Assembly (NCBI RefSeq): GCF_000188695.1
Contig: NW_004457740.1
Span: forward strand, 807,521-820,020
Direction of reading: 5' to 3'
DNA: 12,500 nucleotides
Origin: Salpingoeca rosetta
Taxonomy: Eukaryota > Opisthokonta > Choanoflagellata > Craspedida > Salpingoecidae
Part shown: piece after piece, positions 1 to 9,000 of the stretch
How the letters are laid out: each line of letters opens with the position of its first letter
Position numbering within the stretch: position 1 is the first letter of the stretch
Notes under the pieces: model-generated
Databases searched by the model: none
The model's input: only the letters and a program-made list of their open reading frames with translations
Told to the model about the DNA's origin: nothing
Program-made: the position numbers and the translations under genes

Positions 1-114
1 CACACACACACACACATACACACACACACACACACAAACCCAAAAACACGGACACACACACACACACAAAACACAAACACAAAACACAAAACACGGACAC
101 ACACACACACGCAC
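1..114 (-). repeat. CPSF3: CPSF3 intron 16 (start only): CA-rich repeat
   Basis: The donor GTGCGT follows codon 601 at 114. The rest is (CA)n with CAAACA and ACACGGAC variants, i.e. (TG)n in transcript sense, and it runs off the window. Confidence 0.8.
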
Positions 115-391
115 CTCCAGGGCGCGCGTGCGCTGTGGGCGATGGCCGATCCTGTTCATCTCCGTCTCGACGTACGCGACGCTGGCAGCGCCGTGCACCT
201 GCGCGAGGATGTTGTGCAGAAGCTCCAGCGTGTACGGGAACGACACGGCCTGTCGCTGGCGGATTGTCGTCGTGCGAAGCTCCGTGTACTCTGTTGGGAA
301 GAAAGGGAGATGAAGGAATAGGAGGGAGAGGTGAGGTGGGGATGGGATGACGGGATGGAAGCCGTGGGTAAACACCATGTGCAGTTGCACG

Positions 392-422
<31 letters not shown>

Positions 423-950
423 GCACAAGCACACATCCACACACACACACACACACACGCAACCAGACACATGCACAAGCACACATCCACACATGCAGGC
501 AGACACATGCACAAGCACACATCCACACATGCAGGCAGACAGGCACACGTGCACCTGCACCGCCTCACAGTCCCTCATGACAACAGAGACGAGTCGTGAG
601 TGCACGCACCGCCGAGCTCGGTTGGAGCGACAACCATGTAGTTGAACTCCTTCGCCACGAGGATGCCGGAGACGCGGCGGCCCTGCACCGGACCAGACTG
701 CGCCAGCGACCCAAGCACCTGCAGTGCAACAATCGGGGGAGGGGGAGAGGGAAGCATGTGAGTCACAGCGTCAGCGCGGACCAAGGTGCGCAGATGGAGA
801 GAAGTGTGGATCGGTAGGCAGAGATTGGGTACGCGCGTCACAGGCAGACGGACGGACGCACAGACAGACGGACAGACAGACTGGCAGGCAGACAGGCAAA
901 CGGACACACACAAACGGACACACACACAAACGGACACACACACACACACG

Positions 951-982
<32 letters not shown>

Positions 983-1589
983 CACACACACACACGCGCG
1001 CGCGCGCACACAGCACACCTTTGCCATTTTCTCTCCGCGATAGTGGAGGAGAACGGTCTCTGCGTTTCGCGGATCAAAGACGCTGGCTGTCTTCTGGTCT
1101 GCCTCGAGGTCTGTTGTGATCTGCATCTTGAACCGCCCCATCTCGTGCTTCTCTCCGTGCACGAGCACCTGCCACCAACAGATACGCGTGAATGCATATG
1201 GGTGAGTCGGAGTACTCGTTGGCTCACAGTTCGATCAACAAGAGGCCAGCACACACACACACACAGATAGACAGCCAGACAGACAGACAGACAGACACAC
1301 ACAGACAGACACAGACAGTCGCTGTATCTTGTGTCTTCTCCCCTGCACCATCTATCCTCCCCGAAACTTGCGCACAATGTGTGTTGGGTCGAGGGCGCGA
1401 ATGAAATCTCTGTTCTGTGCGTAGTCGACGTGTGCGGAGAAGGAGATGTACGCAATGTCGCACTCGCGATCAATCTTGTGCCCGGCCTCGCTCGTCACCT
1501 GGTTGCAGTATCGGTGCATGTGCAAGGTGGAGGTGCAACAAGCGTCTGTGAATGTATGCCAACAGCCTCGTCTGCCCGTAATCGCACAC

Positions 1590-1661
<72 letters not shown>

Positions 1662-2211
1662 GCGCATTGTAGATGGGCGCGAAGACACGGGGCATCAAGC
1701 GCGATGACCACATATGAAGACACGGGCGCAAACAGAAAGCAACACGCGCGCGCGCGTGTGTGTGTGTGTGTGTGTGGTTGGAGCGTCATTGTGGACAGTG
1801 CACCTTCTTGGGCGCCTTGAGCAAGTCCTTTGCCAGGGTGCCATTCACAACGTAGCCAGCGAGCAGCACACAGTTGGCCTTGTTCGAAGCCCACCTGCAA
1901 CGCACACACGCAACCACAGAGCCATGGGCAGAGAGATAACACACAGAGATAGAATCACACACACAGACGAAGAAGACGTTAACACACACGCGAACATGTA
2001 GGCACAATCAACGATACAGAAGGCCCAAACAGGAGCAATGGTAACAGCAGCAGCAACAACAACAACAACAACAACAGCAACAGCAGCAGTAACAGCGTGC
2101 GCACACACATGAGACGCTGCTCTCACCGCTCGAAGATTTCGCGGGAGAGACCACTCTGCAGCATACCGGGACTGGCAAGCATCACGCACGGCCCTGTGGC
2201 GCGGACATATT

Positions 2212-2282
<71 letters not shown>

Positions 2283-2433
2283 CGGTGGCGGTGGTGGTGT
2301 GGCAAGCACAAAGGAGTAAACCGGAAGGGCAATTGCGCCAGGATACTCGCAAGCATGAAATGCACGCGACGACAACAAACAACAAACAGCCAACAACAAG
2401 CAGCAGCAGTTGTGCGCGCCTATGTGTGCGCGC

Positions 2434-2514
<81 letters not shown>

Positions 2515-3326
2515 CGGGAGACGCACCGCCGCCGTATTCGCCGTCAAACTGGTGGAGATTCTGGACACGAGAAGGAGGGAGAAGGAGGGAAGAATGGCGG
2601 CGATGGTGGTGGTGCATGGGAAGTCAGAATGGTCGCGAGTGCACACACATACACACATACACACACACATACGCACACGCACATACACAACACGACAGGC
2701 ATTTAATTGCTTCTGACCCTGATGTAGGAGACGTGCCGGAAGTTGAAGGGGTTGTTGATGGAGATTGTCTTCTGAATGCTCTCCTTCATGACATTCACAT
2801 ACGTCTGCAGGACACAGCAGCACATGAATAGCATTCAATGGGCAGTCGCGTGTGGCGTGTGTATGGTGTGGTGTGTATGTTGTGGTGTGTATTTTGGTGT
2901 GTGTGCGCGCGCGCGTGTGGGTTGTGCATGTGAGGACAATGACGAAAGAATGCGCACGTGTGTGACTTCACAAGCATGATGACGGGGCCCACACATGTAA
3001 ACACAGCAGAATGCCAGCCAATACAGACAGAACCTGCACGGCACACTCGCACGGTAGCGGCAACCACAGACAGGGGGAGGGGGAGCGGGCACATGGCAGC
3101 ACCTTGTAAACAGCCATGCAGCGGCGGGCGAGCGCGGACGCGTAGTAGATGGGAACGCGGTGCAGCTCGTCGTGGTTCTGCCAATAGTCATCTGCACACA
3201 CGCGCACAAGCACACATATGCACGAGCGATGGAGCATCCGCTGTGAGGGATGTGAAGTGCATCTCATACAGCGACGCACAGCGGTGGGCAATGGACAATA
3301 AGGAGGAGAGTCCTGCACAGGCACAG

Positions 3327-3359
<33 letters not shown>

Positions 3360-3959
3360 CAGACACAGGAAACACAAGCACATGTAAACGCACACACACA
3401 CACATAAACAAACACACACACACACACATAACCAAACACACACAGCGACGAGCAGCAGTAGCAGCAGCCGCATGGGCAACGAACCGAGGATGAGCAGGAG
3501 CTCCTGGGCGCGACCGAGAGCAAAGACGGGAATGAGGCAGCGGCCACCGCGGTCAACAACATCGTGTATCGTCTTGGTGAAGCGGTGCTCACGCGTCTGG
3601 CGCGACTCGTGCTGGCGGACACCAAACGTGGACTCTGTGATGAGGATGTCTGGTGAGTTGGGCGGAACTTCGGCAGCCATGAGGTGTCGGTCCTCCTCCC
3701 GGCTGAAATCGCCCGTGTACACCAGCTGCACCGTGGGGCAGGGGCGCGGTGGCGTCCATAGGATAGGCGGGAGGGGTGCACACGTGTGTGTATGGATGTG
3801 TGTGTGAATGGATGCGCGCGCGCGCGTGTGTGTGAATGTGTGTGAGGCACACGTCAAATCGCAGCAGGCGTGATGCAATGCTCCATGGCACACAATCCCA
3901 GCGAGGGCGACTGAAGTTGCGACACGACACGTTGTGGTTCGTTGGGAGACAGGCAGGCA

Positions 3960-4010
<51 letters not shown>

Positions 4011-4021
4011 GTACACACACA

Positions 4022-4092
<71 letters not shown>

Positions 4093-4353
4093 GTACAGGC
4101 TCAAGCAGCAGACAGGCGTACACAGCACGTACCCGCACGCCTGCAATCTCAATGTCGAACATGCACGCTCCGAGAACGTGTCCCGCGCAATACGGTGTGA
4201 AGCGAACGCCGTCCATGTTTGTTTCCTGGAGGTTCACATGGCGTGTATGCAGTTGAATGTGACGCGAAACACAGCACGACGCAGAAACGGAAGCCAGCAC
4301 GCATTAGTGAATCAACTTGTTCATCACCAACACCGGCACGTTCACGTGCTACG

Positions 4354-4399
<46 letters not shown>

Positions 4400-4529
4400 G
4401 GTGGTATGAGATTGTTTCAATCTTTGCCAGTGAATTCTCCACATCTTCGAGTGAATACATTTCTGCAAAGTTGGAGATATTGCTGTTGAACAGACCGCGT
4501 GCGTGACACACATGAGCGGTGAGAAACCC

Positions 4530-4613
<84 letters not shown>

Positions 4614-4926
4614 GGCGCTTTGCTGCTGCACCGCACGAGCAAAACAAGGATGCAGGTGCACGCCGACACAAAGGGCAGTGGTGTTGGTCACGCACCTGAC
4701 TCGCACGTAATCCTCGAGAATCCAGCGGTAGATGGCCTTTGTGGCCGGCGTCATGAACACGCGCCCGCTGAACGTACTCTGCACGTGATCAAGCCAAGCA
4801 TGTGGGGGGTCAAGAACAAGGGCTAGGGGCACACGGCAGGGCTACGACACACAGACGCACGCACAGACACATAGACATGCAGACAGACGCACGCACAGAC
4901 ACATAGACATGCAGACAGACGCACGT

Positions 4927-4961
<35 letters not shown>

Positions 4962-5466
4962 CACACACACACACACGCACACACACACACAGACACACAC
5001 ACACACAGACGCACGTACAGACAGACAGACACAGACGGACAGACAGACACACGGACACACACGGACACACACGGACACACACCCTCTCGAGGAGCCAGGG
5101 GAGTGCGCCGCAGTGGTCCAGATGAAAGTGAGTGATGAGAACAAGATCAATCTTGTTGAGCTCAATCTGGCTCACAAAGGGCAGGCTGGCCTTGCCTTTC
5201 AGGCCAGGGTGGATGCCACAATCCAACTGATGACAAAAACGCGCGGGCGTGTGTTCATGGTGTGAGCAAGGCGGAGGTTGCACATACAGTGATGAGCACA
5301 GGTCTGGGTATAGGCTCTTGAAGGAGGATTCAAAAATGCACAAAGCGCCAGTGGTGTGGAGGTGAGAGTGGGATATCAAGTTCTGGCGTGCTCTTACCAT
5401 GATGGTGAATCCCTTGAACTTCAGAATGTGACAGGACCGGCCGACCTCTTGCCCAGCTCCCCTGCA

Positions 5467-5520
<54 letters not shown>

Positions 5521-5862
5521 TCAAAGAACAAAAAACATAACCACACAAGCACACAAGCACACACACACACACAGAGTCAATGCAGATGTAACCAGCAGGT
5601 TGTGGTGCAGTGACAATTGCATGCACTAACACCCCATGCAATGGCACATGCAGCCGCACACCAGCACCAAGCCAGCAGCTTGCGCAACGACGTACAACGG
5701 GGTGATGGTGAGCACGTTTGGATCAGCATCAGCGGCGCCCATATCTGCTTTCTTGTCTCCTGCATTCTTTCCACTGCTGCTTGCAGGCCCTTTGTCACCA
5801 CCACCACCCACACTCATCGATGCGTCTGCATCTGCCTCTGCTGCCGTTCGCTTCGCGCTCAT
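115..5862 (-). CDS. CPSF3: CPSF73-like pre-mRNA 3'-end endonuclease (16 exons; C-terminus beyond left edge)
   Basis: Zn-dependent endonuclease of the nuclear cleavage and polyadenylation complex. Exons, minus strand: 5862-5696, 5461-5398, 5226-5083, 4778-4696, 4482-4398, 4225-4133, 3725-3485, 3191-3103, 2804-2718, 2560-2527, 2193-2127, 1894-1804, 1498-1376, 1168-1019, 718-610, 290-115; 1803 nt, 601 codons, every junction in phase. Visible motifs: [11 protein letters not shown] (56-66), D79 in [14 protein letters not shown] 110-115, AGH with H197, YTGD with D218, ITEST with E243, FSAH with H438, LVHGE with H460. The H438-H460 spacing equals that of human H396-H418, so the metallo-beta-lactamase and beta-CASP centres are complete. 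Odd points: a 55-residue Ala/Gly/Asp/Lys-rich N-terminus, Cys194 where human has a non-ligand His, and about three extra residues near 359-363. Against human (684 aa) roughly 140 C-terminal residues are missing off the edge. The frame is open upstream of the chosen ATG, but earlier starts lie in the promoter or in the neighbour's exon. Confidence 0.95.
291..609 (-). repeat. CPSF3: CPSF3 intron 15: (CA)n plus a 2 x 36-bp tandem repeat
   Basis: A 319-bp intron. (CA)n lies at about 393-420 and 440-459. A 36-bp unit occurs twice without change at 469-504 and 505-540, with a partial older copy near 419-442. No coding signal is seen inside. Confidence 0.85.
842..1013 (-). repeat. CPSF3: CPSF3 intron 14: CAGACGGA-type and (CA)n repeats ending in (CG)n
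   Basis: Degenerate GACA/GACG units grade into (CA)n from about 933 to 994 and then a pure (CG) stretch at 995-1007. The tract lies about 5 bp from the exon 14 donor at 1018. Confidence 0.85.
1250..1320 (-). repeat. CPSF3: CPSF3 intron 13: (CA)n then (CAGA)n
   Basis: A short (CA) run passes into tetranucleotide CAGA repeats within the 207-bp intron 1169-1375. Confidence 0.8.
1499..1803 (-). repeat. CPSF3: CPSF3 intron 12: (CA)n and a (CG)(TG) alternating tract
   Basis: A 305-bp intron with (CA)n at 1585-1655, one break at 1594, and a second tract at 1743-1777 that is (CG) for about 12 bp then (TG) for about 21 bp. It contains no conserved exon. Confidence 0.85.
2041..2097 (-). repeat. CPSF3: CPSF3 intron 11: CAA/CAG triplet repeat
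   Basis: Imperfect (CAA)n flanked by CAG units inside intron 1895-2126. It is the only triplet array among the CPSF3 introns and is non-coding here. Confidence 0.8.
2194..2526 (-). repeat. CPSF3: CPSF3 intron 10: two long (TG)n arrays
   Basis: A 333-bp intron with plus-strand (TG)n at 2213-2281 and 2437-2512, so the transcript carries (CA)n, the reverse of most other CPSF3 introns. The arrays lie close to both flanking exons. Nothing coding is seen between them. Confidence 0.85.
2641..2694 (-). repeat. CPSF3: CPSF3 intron 9: CACATA/CACACG repeat
   Basis: A degenerate (CA)n with TA and CG interruptions in the 157-bp intron 2561-2717. Confidence 0.75.
2842..2925 (-). repeat. CPSF3: CPSF3 intron 8: TG-rich stretch with a (CG) core
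   Basis: GTGTGG-type sequence followed by a GCGCGCGCG core near 2905-2914, in intron 2805-3102. Confidence 0.7.
3329..3445 (-). repeat. CPSF3: CPSF3 intron 7: (CA)n runs
   Basis: Two (CA)n runs (about 3330-3357 and 3391-3431) separated by CA-rich degenerate sequence, ending about 40 bp from the exon 7 donor at 3484. Confidence 0.8.
3726..4132 (-). repeat. CPSF3: CPSF3 intron 6: longest (CA)n array, plus a (CG)(TG) tract
   Basis: A 407-bp intron, the longest of CPSF3. (CA)n with a few TA/AGTA breaks spans 3958-4092. A second tract at 3810-3834 is (CG) flanked by TG. No coding block is seen. Confidence 0.85.
4355..4397 (-). repeat. CPSF3: CPSF3 intron 5: (GT)n array that forms the splice donor
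   Basis: In transcript sense exon 5 ends CAG and about 21 GT repeats follow at once, so the donor dinucleotide is the first unit of the microsatellite. Confidence 0.85.
4531..4610 (-). repeat. CPSF3: CPSF3 intron 4: uninterrupted 80-bp (AC)n
   Basis: A perfect dinucleotide array inside intron 4483-4695. It is the longest perfect run in the window. Confidence 0.9.
4779..5082 (-). repeat. CPSF3: CPSF3 intron 3: 2 x 32-bp tandem repeat, (ACAG)n and (CA)n
   Basis: A 304-bp intron. A 32-bp unit occurs twice without change at 4853-4884 and 4885-4916, with the start of a third copy after it. (ACAG)n follows at about 4930-4962, then (CA)n and CACGGA units up to the donor. Confidence 0.85.
5468..5514 (-). 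repeat. CPSF3: CPSF3 intron 1: (CA)n at the acceptor
   Basis: The (TG)n of the transcript stops one CTGCAG short of exon 2 at 5461, so the usual pyrimidine tract is replaced by UG repeats. Confidence 0.85.
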
Positions 5863-6002
5863 CGTGGTCGTGTCGTGCGGTGATTGTAGAGAAATGACCA
5901 AAGATTCACACCAGATTTCAGCAGTACTTCGCTGACTGAGCAACAGTGCACACCTCGCTCGCTTGTCTTCTTGCTGATCTTCTGTGCTTGGTGGTGGTGG
6001 TG
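5863..6002. promoter_or_regulatory. 140-bp divergent (bidirectional) promoter region
   Basis: This is all the DNA between the CPSF3 ATG (minus, 5862) and the glycosidase-kinase ATG (plus, 6003), so both promoters and both 5' leaders must fit here or reach into coding exons. No TATA box is visible. A (GGT)n run sits directly before the plus-strand start at about 5989-6002. A TGACTGAGCA element lies at 5933-5942, but I cannot show that it is functional. Confidence 0.6.
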
Positions 6003-9000
6003 ATGATGCAGCGGTTGTGGGCTGGGCAGCACCGCAGTGCCCGCTGTGTTCAACAGGCCATCTTAACATGGCGCACTGCTGTGGCTGGTACTGTCGCTGC
6101 AAGCGCCACAATTCCGGGTAGCCCAGCGACTGGATGTCACCGCTGCCACAGCCATCAGCGGCAGCAGCAGAAACAGCAAACACCCCTCCGGCCGCACCTG
6201 CATCACCAGAGGCAGCCGGGCGTTCGCCTGTTGAGCACAGCAGCCAAGATCGGACAGAAGCACCCTTTGCTTGATGTTAGCGAGGAGGTGCTACAGGCAC
6301 AACAAGATGGGCGCCCCGTCGTGGCACTGGAATCCACCATCATCAGCCATGGCATGGTGCGTGCGTATGTGTTTGCTGTTCTTCTTGATGCTGCCTCCAT
6401 TGCGTTGCCTTAAGCGCAGTTGGCTCAGTAAGACCAAGTGCACAAGACAGGCCGTACGCTCACACTGCCTTGTGTTATGCGTGTGTGTACATGCGTGCGT
6501 GCGTGCGTGTGTGTGTACATGCGTGTGTGTGTGTTTGTGTGTGTGTGTGTTGTGTGTGTGTGTGTGCGTGCGTGCGTGTATTCGACGATGATGCCGGCAT
6601 TCAGCCATTCCCCGACAACGTGGAGACGGCACTTGCTGTTGAAGAGTGTGTGCGGCACGAGGGATGCATTCCTGCCACAATTGGCATTATGAACGGCCGC
6701 ATTCGTGTTGGCATGAACGAGGACGACATTCACCTGCTCGCCAACGCAAAAGAGGTGCACACATACAAAGCCTTTGAGTCAGAAGATAGCGAGAGAGAGA
6801 CAGAGAAGAGAGAGAAAGAGAGAAAGAGAGATTGTGCGTGTATGCGCCTTTGTGTGGTTGTGTGTGTGTGCGAGGGGCACCTGTGTGTCTGTGCATCTGT
6901 GTGTACCTATCCACCTGCGTGTGTGTGCGCGAGTTGCATGCTTTGCGCAGCTGTTTGTCTTTGCACAGTTCCGACGGATACAAATGGCGGTGATTGCTTA
7001 TCCATGCTTGTCCCATGGAGCGTCGTTTTGGGCCGACACTGACTGACGATGTGACACGCTGTGTATCGTGATGCCATGCACGTCCGCTGGAAGGTGACCA
7101 AAGCGTCCCGCCGTGACATGGCGTATGTGCTGTCGCAAGGCAAGCTCGGCGCCACCACCGTCGCCGGCACCATGATCGCCGCCCACATGGCTCGCATTCC
7201 CGTGTTTGTGACGGGCGGGCTTGGCGGTGTGCATCGTGACGGCCACGTCACCATGGACGTGTCGGCGGACATTACCGAGCTCGGGCGCACCCCCGTTGCT
7301 GTTGTCTGCTCCGGTGTTAAGAGCATATTGGACATTGGACGCACCCTCGAGGCGCTTGAGACACAGGGCGTGTTTGTTGCCACAATCGGACGGCAGCGGG
7401 AGTTTCCCGCCTTCTTCGCCGCAAAGTGGGCCCTGCACAGCGTTCGTGTGTGCATGGTGTGGGGGGTGGGGGCGGGGGTTTGCGTGAAACTGAGAGAGTG
7501 TGTGAGTGAGTGTGTGAGTGAGTGTGTGAGTGAGTGAGTGAGTGAGTGAGTGTGTGTGAGTGAGTGAGTGTGTGTGCGAGTGTGTATGTGAAAGAGTGTG
7601 TGTATGTGAAAGTGTGTGGGTATGTGTGTGAGTGTGTGTGAAAGTGAGTGAGTGAGTGCGTGTGTGTGAGTGCACGTTGGTCGATTGCGTGTGTGCTCGC
7701 ATGGGCGCGCAATGTGCTTAGCCAGCACTCACCTGTGCCAACATGTTTGTGTGCTGTTGCTTCTGTCGACAATCAACGCTTCACACCACCAAGGAGCGCG
7801 CACATGGCACCATATTCGTTGCCAAGCGAGGAAGAAGCAGCAAAATGTCTGCACTCGCACCTCTCACTGGGCGTTAGCAGCGGCCTCGTGTTTGCCGTTC
7901 CCGTACCAGCACAACACGACCTCGGCAAAGGCACGCGTGCGCGTGTGTTTGTGTTTGTGTGTGCATGTGTGCACGTGTGTGTGTTGTGTTTGTGTTTGTG
8001 CTTGTGCTTGTGTTTGTGCTTGTGCTTGTGTTTGTGTTTGTGCTTGTGTTTGTGCTTGTGTTTGTGTGTGTATGTGCGCTCAGAGACGGGAGAAGGCAAT
8101 CATACCAAGAGCAAGAGAACGACGTGGATGTACTTGCAGTATGTGTCCGTGAGTGTTCATGGCTGCATCTCGTTCCCCTTGCTCCAGCAGATGTGGACGC
8201 TGCCATCGAGGACGGCCTCGCTGCGGCCAAGGTGGTGGCGAACCCCGAACATTGGCTCTGCATCGAGCCTTGCAGTGACAACCAACACAGCCATGTGTAT
8301 GAATCCACGAACACACACGCATTCACTACAACACCCTGTTACTTGCATACATGCTTGTGTGCTTCTGCGTATACCAGGCTGCAAACGTTATGGGGAAGGA
8401 GGTAACGCCGTTTCTGCTGCAGTTCGTCAACAAAGCAACGCAGGGGCGGTCGCTCGCCACAAACATTGAGCTCGTAAGACCTGCGCATACGAGCATGCGT
8501 GCCATTTGCTTTGTGGTGTGTGTGTGCGTGCTTGTGTATGTATGTATGTGTGTATGTGCGTGTGTATGTATGTGCGTATGTATGCGTATCATGCAGTATG
8601 TGTGCGGCCACATGTGTGTATGTGTGACTGAGTGCACGTGCGTTTCTGATGTAACTACCCATATTCTCCTGAACTGCTTTGCATCTTTCCGACCTTCGTG
8701 CAACAGATCAAGAACAACGCGCGGACGGGCGCTCGCATTGCGCGCTCCCACGCAGCGCTGACACACACGCGCCGAAGCTACGCAACCACGACCACCTCAG
8801 CTGCAAGCGCCAACGACCAGCAACAGCGGTATGAGTTCAATATCACGTGTGTGATGTGCCCTTCCTGCAACATCTGCGATGGGCGGACTGGCACACATAT
8901 TCGTGGGCTTTTCCGTTGTTTCACCTCAATTTGTTCTTTGAAACTGCCTGTGTCACAGTCCCAACAACGCACCACAACACTTTGCCTTCAGGCACCACAA

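Noticed and set aside
156..4832. Many long open frames rich in His-Thr or Val-Cys repeats
   Set aside because: (CA)n and (TG)n have no stop codon in any frame, so openness is automatic. The conserved CPSF73 exons explain the coding signal, and the repeats fall between them.
5931..5945. TGACTGAGCA resembling a Maf/AP-1 recognition element
   Set aside because: It is a single imperfect match in a promoter of an unidentified organism, which is not enough for a feature.
5863..6183. Upstream minus-strand extension of CPSF3 to an earlier ATG
   Set aside because: The frame is open, but the extension covers the promoter and the opposite gene's first exon and resembles no CPSF73 N-terminus. It is kept only as a finding.
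7500..7672. (GTGA)n array considered as a CRISPR or telomeric repeat
   Set aside because: It has no unique spacers and no telomere-type unit, and it lies inside an intron bounded by in-phase exons.
6907..7772. Minus-strand open frames opposite glycosidase exon 3
   Set aside because: These are antisense shadows of a conserved exon plus the (GTGA)n repeat, with no recognisable family.
7648..8469. A 273-codon plus-strand open frame
   Set aside because: It merges exon 4 of the glycosidase with the TTGTGY intronic array and out-of-frame DNA. Conserved residues shift to another frame after 7936.
8707..8828. Possibility that glycosidase and kinase are two separate genes
   Set aside because: No stop codon follows the glycosidase block. 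The linker exon joins the kinase exon in phase (CG|C) with valid GT-AG signals, and such fusions are known in eukaryotes.
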